A stretch of DNA of 64,000 nucleotides from Spinacia oleracea (Eukaryota; Streptophyta; Magnoliopsida; Caryophyllales; Amaranthaceae): the NCBI RefSeq assembly GCF_020520425.1, contig NC_079491.1, positions 4,761,143 through 4,825,142 of the forward strand, in the 5' to 3' direction. Below the pieces are notes generated by a model. The model was not told where the DNA came from, did no database searches, and was given only the letters and a program-made list of their open reading frames with translations. Made by a program: the position numbers and the translations under genes. Shown one piece after another: positions 21,177 through 32,360 of the stretch (position 1 is its first letter; each line of letters begins with the position of its first letter).

Positions 21177-22790
21177 GTCTTGCGCGCACTAGGTGCACAA
21201 TAAATTTATTGTACACCAAGATAACTTTTACCCATTTTTTGTAACTTTTACCCATTTTTTGTAACTTTAACCTAGTTTTGATTAACTTTTATATTAATAA
21301 AAAAACGTTGATAGATAAACATTTTAAAGAGTTAAATGATTAATTTTACGGTTTTTTCATGAAATGCCCTTGAGGTTTAACGAAATGCACCAAATACACC
21401 CGCGTGTTTCAAATTACATATTATACCCCTATTTAAACTTATTGTGCACCAAATACCCTTCTTACTAACGGAAGTCTAACGCCGTCAGTCATTAGTGCTA
21501 ATTTACCTATTTATCCTAATTATTAACAATTAACCTCCAAATAAACCTGATTAATACATAACAAACCTAAAGATTTAGCAACCAAAAAAAAAAAACTCAC
21601 TCAAAATTCAATCAAACTTCTCGAAAATCTGGGTTCAAAATTTGCCCAATTTAAATCAAACTTGTGATAAAATTAATCGAGCAATAATGCTTCTACTTCA
21701 ATCAATTATCTCATCAATTAGCTCCACAATTCGTGCTAAAATCCCCAATTTGATTTGCCAAATCCTAAATTCAGAATTGATTTCTTTATGTTTTGATCCA
21801 ATTAATGTAACTTCTGGGTTCGAAAATCAGGGAAGCGGAGAGGAAAAGAGGAAAATTTTGGGTTTGAAAATATGAATTTAATCCAGAGCTTCGTTGCTTC
21901 TTCAATGGAGTTGGGTTTCTAAAAAGCATCTTCATCGCGAGAGCTTAGTTGCTTCTTCAATGGAGTTGGGGTTGCATGAATTTAATCTAAAATTTGGGGG
22001 TTTGAGTTGCGAATTGAAGAGGAGAGAGAAGAGGATGAGAGGAGAGCAAGGATGGGGGAATGGAGAGGATAGAGTAATTCTCGTTATTGGGGTAGTCGAT
22101 GGTGGTTTTGGTGGTGGATGTGGGACTTCATTCGGACTTGGGAGAGAGAGAAGGAGTTGTAGTGGTGGAGGCGGTGTGCGCTTTGAGGGTGGAGGCCGAC
22201 GGTGCGGGAATTTGATGATGGAGGTGGTGCTGTGCACTTTGACGGTGGAGCCGGTGCGGACTTTTGTGATGGCGGTGGTGCAGCTTCAATGGTGGTGTGT
22301 CTGTGGGCTTGGTGGTGGATAGAGCTATCACAGTGGTTGTGCGGCCGCCTCTCCTGGGAAATGAGAGAGGATCAAAGGATAGAGCTATCAGCTTCAATGT
22401 CATTCTAATTTCCATAAATAATCATGTTCGATTAGGTTTAATTAGTTTAATTAGGGGGGTTAAGTAAGTTAATTAGCACTAATGACTAATGTCGTTAGAC
22501 TTCCGTCAGTAAGAAGGGTATTTGGTGCACAATAAGTTTAAATAGGGGTATAATATGTAATTTGAAACACGCGGGTGTATTTGGTGCATTTCGTTAAACC
22601 TCAGGGGCATTTCATGAAAAAACCGTTAATTTTATACATTATTAGTGATTTTGAAGAAATAAGTTTTATTAAAATGAAAAAATTTATCACTAAAAAATGG
22701 ATAACTTTTACATATATAAGCTTAACTTTTAAACATTTTGAGTTAACTTTTACTCTGGTGTACAATATTTATTGTATAAATAAGAATTTG
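21177..22790. mobile_element. ggtcttgcgcg-type MITE interrupted by a MULE
   Basis: The left part 21177-21348 begins aaggtcttgcgcgcactagg and the right part 22626-22790 ends near ctggtgtacaatatttattg. Together they match the unbroken copy at 5460-5732. The Mutator-like element 21349-22625 splits it. Confidence 0.65.
21349..22625. mobile_element. Mutator-like element with ~170-bp TIRs and 9-bp target duplication
   Basis: The first 19 bases, cggttttttcatgaaatgc, are perfectly inverted at the right end, and similarity continues for about 170 bp (including cacccgcgtgtttcaaatta and ctaacggaagtctaac). ttaatttta lies immediately outside both ends (21340-21348, 22626-22634). The 0.9-kb interior has no transposase. 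A G-rich frame at 21894-22322 is Gly-rich low complexity and is not called. Near-perfect TIRs suggest recent activity. Confidence 0.85.
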
Positions 22791-23415
22791 TGTATTTACA
22801 AATTAACTTAATTATTACTCTGTAGTTGTTGATAGTTATTAATTGTCTTAAGAAAAAACCACAAAACGACACCATCCATTCACCGTAACGCAACCTCATA
22901 ACATAAATACAAAACCTTTACTAAAAAGAAAAAATCAAACAAAACCCGTGCATCGCACAGGCTTCAAAACTAGTATCCAAATATAAAGATCCAGGTCATA
23001 TATCTATTTTTTTGGATCGGACTTTTTTGCCCACCCGTAGGGCTCTTTGATGGGAAAAAATTGGGGACTACTGTTAAATGTTGTGGGTTGTTACTCCGTA
23101 GTCCGTGCTATACCATGCTCGATCATATTAGAGAGTAAAAGAAAAGATATTAAAATGCTAGCCCTTGCGTTAGAATTAAACATTGATCACATTTAAAACG
23201 AAAACAACATCTAAAATTAAAATAGAACATAACTCACATCGAGTTCATGTCAATTAAAGACCTCTTCCTAAAGATAGGTCTTGTGTGTATCTGATGTACA
23301 ATAATTTACTCTATATTATGTACGTAGTAACTTTTACCTGCATTTTGCCGTGACTTTTAAATTATTTTTTGATGGATACTTGTTTTTTTTTTTTTTTTTT
23401 TAAGATTATAAGTAA

Positions 23416-24030
23416 CTAGATTTTAACCCGTGCAATGCACGGTTTCTATTAAATTATTGCGTTAAAATAAAACTCCTATATATATCAACTGCTATAGTTC
23501 ATATATTAGATTAAATTGATTTTTTTTATTTTGGATTGAATTTCATTTTAGATTTATTTTTTAAATTATTATAGTGTTTGATTTTGGATGAAATTTTATA
23601 TAAGAAATATTAATAATTATTAAATAAAAATATTTATGTGCCACCTAATTTTATCTACGTGGCATTCGACTTTTTAATTCAAAAATAATTTTGAAGTTTT
23701 ATTTTTCATTGGCTGAAACCATTAAATGTCATACGTGGCGCTCTAATATTGGATTAATGTATGATTTTGGATTGAATTTTATTTTAGATTAGTGTTTGAT
23801 TTTGGATGATTTTTATTTTAGATTTATTTTTTTTAATTATTAGAGCGTTTGATTTTGGAGGGAATTGTACATATTAGTAATTAATTAATTAATTTAAATA
23901 TCTACGTGGCACCTACTTAATTATCTACGTGGCACTCGATTTTTTAATTCAAAAATAAATTAGAAATCTTATTTTTCTTTGGCCGAAACCATTAGTAATC
24001 CTAGGTGGCGCTCTAAAAGTTCAGCAAATA
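23416..24030 (-). mobile_element. Helitron-like 3' terminus and body
   Basis: On the minus strand accgtgcattgcacgggtta forms a hairpin followed by aaaatCTAG/T (23416-23419). The body shares tgtttgattttggat, tatctacgtggca and ggcgctctaa words with 15775-16290. It ends near a (TA)n tract that adjoins the right FBA duplication arm. Confidence 0.5.
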
Positions 24031-24036
24031 TACCTT

Positions 24037-24039
<3 letters not shown>

Positions 24040-24128
<89 letters not shown>
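24040..24128. repeat. (TA)n microsatellite
   Basis: About 89 bases of uninterrupted AT dinucleotide between the Helitron-like segment and the right FBA arm. Confidence 0.95.
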
Positions 24129-24132
<4 letters not shown>

Positions 24133-24497
24133 TAGATTAGATTAGATTTTTTTATTTTGTAGAGTTAATTTTACTTATATGGAGTATAGAGTAACTTTAC
24201 ATATTTATATCCGCCTTACCGTAAGTCAAACAATAAATCTATTATTGATTAATGTACAAGAATTATCGTGTTGGCCGGTATATAGTTGCCATCTAGTATG
24301 ACGGTAGGAGTCCTACATTATACAGACTAATGGATTATTTTATTATTTTTAATTAGTTCATCGAGATTTTTTGGTTTACTACCATATATAAGATCTTGTA
24401 TATGCTATCCAATATCGATATATGCAAAGTCTATAAATTTTGCTAGGGTTTCAATTGATTCTAAGATCGCGTGTTAAGTTTTTATGCTAATTTCACG

Positions 24498-25928
24498 ATG
24501 ATAGAGAAGAAAGATAATGTAACATCTTGCGGTGGCCGCCTTCCGTTGGAGCTGGAATCTAATATTCTCGAAAGACTACCAGTTAAAACGCTTTTCCAAG
24601 TCCGATGCGTTTGTAAGCGTTGGTGTAACGAAATCAACCGCTCATATTTTAGGCAATCCCATACAAATCGAATTCAGATTCATAAACAAAATAATTCCAG
24701 CCTTATTATCGCCCGTCGTGGTTATTTTGAATTCTTCTCCGTTGATCATACCATAAAGGTAAAGAAACTACCTTTTCAAATCCTTCCGGATGATTATTAC
24801 GGTATGATCGGTGACTTTGTTAGTTCTTGTAATGGTCTGCTTTGCTTCCAAAAAATAATTTACAACGAAAGACATATGATTAGGTTTTCGTTATACAACC
24901 CGGTTACCGGCAACTTTAGCAACATACCGGATTTAACACCGGGTTATCCTAATCACGGTTGCGATTCTATTATTGGGTTCGGGTACGATTCCAAAAGTGA
25001 TGATTATAAGATATTTTGCTCAGTTCCGCAAAAGGAACGTGATATTGATGATTATAAACCCATTAAATCTTGGGTTTATAGCTCGAAAAACAATTCATGG
25101 AGAATCATTCAACCCCCTCCGCCTCATCATCGATGTGGGTTTAAGCCAAAGATGGTTCTCTATAATAATGCTTTACACTGGTTAATTAAAAACAATATAA
25201 TATTTAGTTTTGACCTCGGAACTGAAGAGTATGATCAACTATCACTACCTGATTACGATTACGATTACGATTACGATGATGATAAGGTTTTTCACGTACG
25301 TGAATTGGTTGATTTAAGGGGATATTTGCATTTGGTAAAATATAATATTACTTATGAGTATGACCCACCCGAAATACAATGTATGTCATGCAGTGGCGGA
25401 TCCAGAAATTGTACTAATTGGGGTCACTAATACAAAATTACTGAAAAATTAACTAAATTAGATACTTTTTAATACAAATTAGTTTAAAATTAACTAAAAT
25501 TATGTAATTTTTTTGGGCCAAGTGGGGTCAAGTGACCCCACTCCCTACACACTAGATCCGCCAGTGATGTCATGCGAATATGGGCGATGGGTTCAAATCA
25601 ATCATGGGTCAAATTGATACATTGTCTCTCACTCAAACAAGTCGTAGAAAGAGAAATGAAACGGCATCGTACTCTTGGGAAAAAGGTGCTTACATATCAT
25701 TATCCATTTATGTATAGTCCGCCGTTGCCTTATGCTTATTCGGAGAATGAAGATGAGATACTCATGGTTTTAGGTGGTAGAACTTTTGTTAATTGTGATG
25801 TTCGTAGTGGTGAGTTAAAAAGGGTCGAATCATGTAGTTTACCTGACGGTTGGAAGGATCCAGGGTATTTATATGATGTGATTCCATGGATTGGTTCCTT
25901 TGTTCTGCCCTCAACCTCGACTACTTGA
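24498..25928 (+). pseudogene. F-box/FBA gene 2, broken copy
   Basis: ATG at 24498 gives MIEKKDNVTSCGGRLPLELE, then the same F-box and FBA blocks as FBA gene 1 (SSCNGLLCF, LYNPVTGNF, IIGFGYDSKSDDYKI, ALHWL) up to about 25379. A MITE with an 8-bp target duplication then interrupts it, and comparison with the intact copy shows one base also lost just before the insertion (GAAATACAATGTATG against GAAATACATGAGTATG). Translation stops at 25430. The remaining 118 codons (25572-25928, MRIWAMGSNQSWVKLI to LPSTSTT) are in another frame. The truncated 310-residue product would still keep the F-box and half of the FBA domain. It also has an Asp/Tyr codon repeat (DYDYDYDYDDD) absent from gene 1. Confidence 0.85.
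25391..25566. mobile_element. hAT-type MITE, 176 bp, inside FBA gene 2
   Basis: Terminal inverted repeats cagtggcggatccag and (complement of the right end) cactggcggatctag match at 13 of 15 positions. atgtcatg is duplicated exactly at 25383-25390 and 25567-25574. An 8-bp duplication and small size indicate a non-autonomous hAT element. The intact paralogue gives the empty site. Confidence 0.9.
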
Positions 25929-26224
25929 CCTTAATTCTAGTAATTAAACTAATTAATTATTTTTGTTTGTTAGTTTGTTTGTTTTATCGATTTGCACTCT
26001 ATGTTTTGAAGATCAATTAGTAGATTTGTTATGGTAACAATTTCCCTTCATCTTTTTCTACTTGACAGTTAAAATTGTGTACTCCCTCTGTTCTCGAATA
26101 TGAATCCCTTTTGAAATCTTGACATTATTCACAATTGAAGAGAATCTTCTAATTTTTTTTGCAATATGTATTTCAAAACATATGCATGTATGATCTTATT
26201 TTGTTCGTTTCAGTGTGTAGTTTA

Positions 26225-26660
26225 ACAATATCAAAAATTTAACATACGCATCCCAAAAACTAATACAGCTGAAACCTAACTCTAATGCCCTGTTCTGTTC
26301 GACTTATTTCAGACAAAATAAGTTCAAATGAGTTTAGTTAAGTTCAGATAATATAAGTTCAACAAAAATAAGTTTTTTTTTTTTTTTCCAGACATTTTCA
26401 CACACAAATAAGTCTATTTCAAACAAAATAAGTTTTTTTCAGATAAAATAAGTTCATATAAGTTCAGATAATTTCTGTTAAGTTCAGATAAATCCCAGTT
26501 AATAAAAGTTCGATCAAAATAAGTCCAATAAAACGAAGCCTAACTTTGAATTCAGCAGAGTTTTGGTAGGGTTAAAAGTCTGAAAACACTAAAACATACC
26601 GTATTCAATTTTTATTTTTCTTACGTATGTAGGTATTACTGTGTTATGCAAACTAGTTTT
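26225..26660. repeat. Inverted copy of 5220-5450 split by a MITE
   Basis: agctgaaacctaactctaat on the left and gaattcagcagagttttggt on the right are continuous (reverse-complemented) at about 5350-5400. The break here is the MITE at 26287-26539. Confidence 0.55.
26287..26539. mobile_element. hAT-like MITE
   Basis: The ends gccctgttctgttcgactta and (complement) gcttcgttttattggactta are inverted. The interior consists of repeated aaataagtt and agttcagata words. ctaact-type words flank both sides, a possible imperfect 8-bp target duplication. A related element is at 60147-60355. Confidence 0.6.
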
Positions 26661-26699
26661 ACATTATTCCGTAATCGGCAACTTTTGTGTAAGACAGGC

Positions 26700-27510
26700 T
26701 TTACCGAAAAGACCAATTTGATTGCTTAATTAAATGGCCTTATTGGTTAACTAATTGGTTACATTGCTTAACTAATCGGTTTCAGTGAGTAATTAATTAG
26801 TTACAGTGATTAACTAATTGCTTCCATTGCTTAATTTATATGATGTCAATATGATCTTTTGTGTAAACCGCCTTATATAAAACTTTGTATTCCGTAATAT
26901 ACTCACTTGCTAGACCTCAAAAAATATAAACAATGAGCTAGACAATTATTTGTGTATCATCTGCTAAATTATGCTGATTGCATTTATGGATGTCAATAGA
27001 ACATAGTAGTTCATTCCTAATTGAATTCATCTGAAATGGGATATAATATAATGTACATTTTTATTTTTATTTTAATATGATGGTAGTTAATTCATGATAT
27101 TATTCAAGTGATTCCTTCTCAATAAAGCAATGCCATGCTTCATTAATAAATTCAAAGATAAATGCTATGCTTCATTAACTAGTTCTTACAAGAATTCATA
27201 ACAAACAAAAGGTTCATTTGATATGCTTAAAACCCCAATTTAATTCAATACAAAATATTAATCTATTTTGGATTAGAAGAAATAAAACCATGAACATAAG
27301 GGAAAGGTTTCAAAAAACATCAACTCAATCTAGGATCAACATCAACAGCCACCAGCAAAAGGTTGTGATTTCTTTACTACAACAACACTAAACAGGCCAG
27401 ATGAAGTGAACAAGTTATGTGCTTTCTTCTACTACATAACCAATTCATGACAATAAACATAATCCGCGTCCAATAATTATGATAGATTCAGATATCTGCA
27501 ATTTGAGAAT
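26700..27510. other. Intergenic sequence with a degenerate ~30-bp minisatellite
   Basis: At 26735-26840 a unit like ttaactaattggttacattg repeats about four times with changes. The rest is AT-rich without recognised genes and forms the 3' side of gene 3. Confidence 0.45.
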
Positions 27511-30500
27511 TCAGAACAGTCCATCCCCAAGGTATTTATCCGGATTCATTGGCAAACTCTCAGAAACTAACCTTATATCCCTATCCAGTTCTTTCTTCAT
27601 TTCAGCCATTTCCGCAAGGAACTTCTTCTCCGTCTCTTCTGCACTAGCCTTGGCCTTCTCAAGCTCCAACAAAGAAGCCTGCAATGGCTTGTTTTTGTGC
27701 ATTACCAAAGCTTTTTCAACAAAAGGAGTCAACCAATCTACTTTCAGCTGCATGCATTGAAGGTCAGATAAAGTCGAGTCAAGATAATCGCCTGATCATC
27801 AGTTAACGTCTTTCCAGAGTTGGTTTGGAGAATAAGAATTATCTTTGCTAAAGATGCAAATGCCATGGTTTTGGTATCACAACTACGTATCAAACTTCCT
27901 TCAACAATATCTCCATGCTTCATCCAAACATTTTGTAAAACAGGGAGGTGATTAGACTCGACATCTAGTCCTTGAAACTTGAAGGTAACAACTCTGTTTA
28001 CAGAAGCCTGCACAAGACCATGAAAACATTGTTGTATACTCGATTACTCGTAGGTATATGCTTCATGATTTCTCAGGAAATGAAGTTAAAAAAACCGGGA
28101 AATAAGACAAATTAGGCTTGATTTTGAAACTTCCCTGTATATTAGACCTTTTTTCTCTCATTCAAACCTTTGTTTTCGTTGCCGGCAAACAACAAATCAA
28201 TTCATTGAAAAGAAAGAAATCTATTATTTACCAGTAGACGCCTACAGGTCCACAATCAGTGACCTTGGGTCATGGGGAAAGAAAACCAGATGAATCTATG
28301 TGGATACAAATGACTGTAGAAATATGAGTTTAAATTGAGCCTCACTTTGAATTGAAAATTATTAGAACTTAGGAGACGCAGGAAGAAAATACACCACATT
28401 GACTCGCGCCATGAATCACCAATTAAACTCCTACTATTACCTGAACCAAATGCTCCGTGTTATCTGTCTGAACAATGGCATCATCTAAGTTCCCGGTCAC
28501 CAAAGCTACCAAACAAGACATAAAATCCAAATTAGAAAAGATTGCAAAAATCCAATTTTAGGTAGGAGAAAAGGTGTAAGCCCAATAGAAAACAAACTCA
28601 GTATTCGCACAACAAAAAGAAAACAGAAACCTTATCTCTAGCCTTAGAATAGCTATTCATGTTATTAAGAATGAATAAAAAGGGAAAAGTTGCGGTTTGA
28701 TAACAGATACTACTCCAATAGTTACCTTCTTCTGCAGCATGCTCCATATCATTCACTACAGGTAGAGATCTTGTAGTTTGTGCTTGAGCAGCTCTAGTAG
28801 AAAGAGTTTCAGTGGTTTGTTCCTCGCTTTCAGACTCAGAATTATATTCCTCCTCTTCACTCGCAGAAGAATATTCCTCCTCTTCCCTCTCAGAATAATA
28901 TCGTTGTATCATTTCAACCTCCTCAAATGCACTTCACAAACAAACATCACAGAGTCAAGATTTGAGTACTCTTCTTTAAGCACAAGGAAAAAGATTTCTA
29001 CTTGACATCACAAAAGAAGGGGGTTTTCTGTCCCGAGTAAAGTTCCTATTCCTTTTTCTAGTAATCCAAAATTTCCATCTATCCTCACACTATCAGCTTT
29101 TATTTGCTGGGTTCAATTCAAAACTAGTTGATGTAGAAGGAATACATGTACATAATTTTGAGACATCCATTTTTGTGTTGTTCATGATTGATTAATGTGG
29201 CCATGTGGGTCATAACCTAGAAAACCGATCATAACACATGCCAACACAATAATGAAGTACAAGCTCCCAAATAAGGGGATATAAGTCTTTCCAAATAAAT
29301 TATGCAACGGGAAGACATGAAAATCAATTAGATACTGAAATTGACATTTAGCACCATAATTGATTTATGTGGATAAGAACCAAGAAAACCAATATATCCC
29401 ATGCTAGTACACTATTTTGAAGTGTAAGCTCCCAAATAAGATCATAATAAGAATTTGCAATGCGGGACTTAAGTTCAGCAAAATCTGTAAGCAATTTTAC
29501 AGACATGGTTGACAAAAAATATTTTCAGTGAAAAATGACTTTTCATGGAAAACATTCTTCAAGAATAAACACAATTCCAAACTAGTTTTCCTTTGTTTGG
29601 CTTACAAGAAAAGTCATACAAAAAAGGTAAATGAAAGTGGATGGGTGAGGATTGATGGGAACAGAGAAGAGGGGGGTTATAAGGAGGAAAAGTGGTCTTC
29701 TTTTCTTTACAATGGAAATTTTTTTCCACCTTTGAAGAGTTATTCTCCTACATATATTAGAAAATTGTTTTCCACCCCTTTCCATAATAAATAAAGCAAA
29801 CTAATTGATAAAGGGATAAAAACATTTTACACCAAACCACACACTCCCCAAATGCAATATTGGAGAAAAAAAATAGCAGAGAACTAAATCCAATATCTCT
29901 GTACTTCAGGAATTGGAGATAAGTGGTTAAAACATGAGAATGAGAATAAAATATAGTAAGAACCTACTCGAATTAACCTTTCTATGGAAAAAATTCAGGT
30001 GCCTGACAGTTCTTAGCATCGATCATTCAAATTTTCAAATTCCACAACAGCAATTTAAATGAAGGGGACAACAAAGTATGTTTGTATTCCCAAGAATACC
30101 AACATCGAACCACAATCACCATGCATCACACAGTGCATTCCGCCCTGCCATACATCAGAGTAGTCTCTTTTACTACAGTTACAGCCACATAGTAATGTTC
30201 ATTAGACTCAATACTATATAGAAATGAAACCCAAGATGAAGTTTAAGTTTATCGCAAGATTGGAGTAGTGACATTCTTAATATATTCGTGGTATGTCTTG
30301 GCACTTGCATTATTGATTTAGTGAGTTTTCGTGGCTAGATAGGGAGATAATTTTGGAATATTAGTACTAGAAGACTACTAGAAATACAAATTTTTCAAGG
30401 ACTTACTCAAAGAGAGATGAAAAAGTTAATAAAATTGCATACTAGTATTATACACAGTCTCCTGTAATTATTTACCTTTGAGCCTGAGATTGCAAAGGAG

Positions 30501-31716
30501 AAGAAACACTCTGCGAAACCCAAGGTGGAGGAGACCACAACATCAATGGAAAGCCTGGAAAACATTCAATAGGCAGACTGTAATGACCTTGTTCACTCAA
30601 CGAGTAAATTGCAGCCTTATTTCCAGCTTTGCTTTCATAATTCCAACCAGATTCAGGTTTATAATCCAAATAGGAAGGAAATGCGTCGTCTGAGAAGACA
30701 ATACAGTCCTTAAGTTGACATCCAGGGAATTCCTTTGCCCCAACAAAGAAGCAGTAATCTCTAGTGACAAACAGCACCTGATCAGCATCCCCAAAACTCG
30801 TCACCTCAACCCAAACAAAGTTAGATAGTCTCTTACCCCTATGCTCGATCTCGTAAACTTTAAATTGCAGATTAATAGCCCCCATTGGTCCTCCGCCATG
30901 TCCATCCACGGGCACAATCATGTAAAGTTTCTCTTCTGATGATGATATCCTTGTTGCCAAACGCTTCCATCGCCCTACTTTCAGCTTACCACAAAAGTGA
31001 CAATCAACGAAAGTCAAACAGAAATGTGATATATCCACCCAACAAGATGAGTTCAGGCTCCCTTGCTTATCTATTCCATAGGTCCTCCCCTTATACCTTA
31101 TAACGTCATCGGCATGTAGGCAAGAGTCCTTTTGTTGTTGTTTATACTTCGAAAATGGTCGCGATTTGTGTGTTCGACCACCATCAGATAAAGTCAACAT
31201 GGTACAATAGCGAAACGAAGGAGTAAATCGTTCACCCGTATAACACATCACCACTTTGATGTACAAAGAGAATAGATTATGGTCATTGTCATTGTCATTG
31301 TCATTGTCATTGTCGTCGTAGACGACATGGTAACCGGTGGTGAGCTGGGTGGATTGAAAATGGCCTAAATCTAGGTTTTGGGGAAGATCAGAAAGGGGAG
31401 TTCGGGAGAAAGGGTGGAAGAATTGGAAGACGCCTTTGGTAACCTCAACAGCGAGGACCATCCATGGCGGGAAATGCAGAGCATCAGGCGGGCGTAGAAG
31501 GAGGATGGAGGAGGAAATTACCTTTTGAGGGACATCGGAAATGATACGGTGGGGTAAGAAGGCGGAAATTAGGGTTGAGCGCCGCCATTCTTTGCACACT
31601 GCCCGGAATTTTTGCAAATCCTTTACTTTGGAGATGAATTGGGCGATTAATTGAACTGTTTCGGAGGGAAGATCAGACCAACTTACTCTACGACGATGAT
31701 TACTCTGCATCTCCAT
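27511..31716 (-). CDS. F-box/DUF295 - acidic linker - MATH-CC/PEARLI4-like tail chimera (gene 3)
   Basis: Exons 31716-30477 (read to 30476, phase 2), 28931-28726, 28505-28441 and 28007-27511 have consistent phases. The F-box is residues 10-50 (VSWSDLPSETVQLIAQFIS...VCKEWRR). DUF295 follows, with RTPLSDLPQNLDLGHF, VLFVTRDYCFFVGAKEFPGC and a terminal PGFPLMLWSPPPWV. Exon 2 is Glu/Ser-rich (SASEEEEYNSESESEEQ). Exon 4 carries the tail: VTFKFQGLDVESNHLPVLQN, IVEGSLIRS, SLAKIILIL, LKVDWLTPFVEKALVMHKNK and a coiled coil. One base is missing near 27797 (between TDDQA and YLDSTLSDL), so about 80 final residues are out of frame unless this is a sequencing error; restored, the product is about 669 residues. 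The F-box and linker parts are intact. It is probably an SCF adaptor of unknown target. Confidence 0.75.
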
Positions 31717-32360
31717 CTTCGTCTTCGTCTTCGTCTTCTTCTTCCTCTCCTGAGTCCCCTATTCTACGTCTCAGACTTTTGTATTCCAGTCATTTTGACT
31801 CTTTGACTCTCTCTCAGTCTCTTTGATTCAAACTGTACTCATAAATGGTGACGTGGAAATGAAACTTGGAAACGATAGGAAAAAAGTAAATGACTAAAAG
31901 TATTTAAAATAATAAAATAAAACATCACAACAACGATTTTAAATTTTTATTTTTTTTAAAAAGTTGGATTGAACTGTTGAACAACACCAACTTTGGTCGG
32001 ATGTACGGTACCTAAGAGCAACTCTAATGGAGAGCAACAAGATGTTGTGGTTAAGTTTGTCAAATTAAATTTCTAGTTATAATTGATAAAACTTATAAAT
32101 TTTCATATTGATGGGCTACAATACTTTGTAGCTCCATATAATATTTAATTTAAATAATTTATTTTTTTGAGCTATATTTTTTTTGAGCTACGTAGCCCAA
32201 AATAGCTATAAGATTTTAACCGATGGTTATGTCATTGTCATATGCTTTTTTTTTTGGTGAGCAAGTCCTTTTTTAACCATTGGAGTTGCTTTAATGTCAA
32301 AGTCGAGGTGATGTAAAAAAGGTTTTTTAATAAAAAAATATATTTTCAAAGTTACTGATA
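31717..32360. other. Upstream region of gene 3
   Basis: Pyrimidine-rich tcttcgtcttcg repeats just before the ATG (31717-31760) look like a 5' UTR. Beyond is AT-rich sequence with no gene seen. Confidence 0.4.

Larger units (their letters stand above)
20896..22973. mobile_element. Composite 2.1-kb insertion flanked by a 20-bp direct repeat
   Basis: tatccaaatataaagatcca occurs perfectly at 20876-20895 and 22974-22993, and the outer flanks continue one ggatatccga-type repeat, so the block between was inserted. It contains Helitron-like 3' ends in both orientations (CTAG at 20982-20985 and 22970-22973 on the plus strand; a hairpin near 21030 on the minus strand), a Stowaway fragment at about 21107, and a MITE split by a MULE. 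The 20-bp flank is odd for a Helitron, which makes no target duplication. Confidence 0.5.
24165..26000. repeat. Right arm of the FBA inverted duplication
   Basis: Reverse complement of 13040-15774 without that arm's 965-bp MITE, and with its own 176-bp MITE. Similarity begins at ttttacttatatggagta and runs through the gene to the ttgtttgttagtttg flank near 25975. Confidence 0.8.

Noticed and set aside
21894-22322. 142-residue Gly-rich frame inside the MULE
   Set aside because: Low-complexity G-rich DNA with competing frames on both strands; no recognisable domain.
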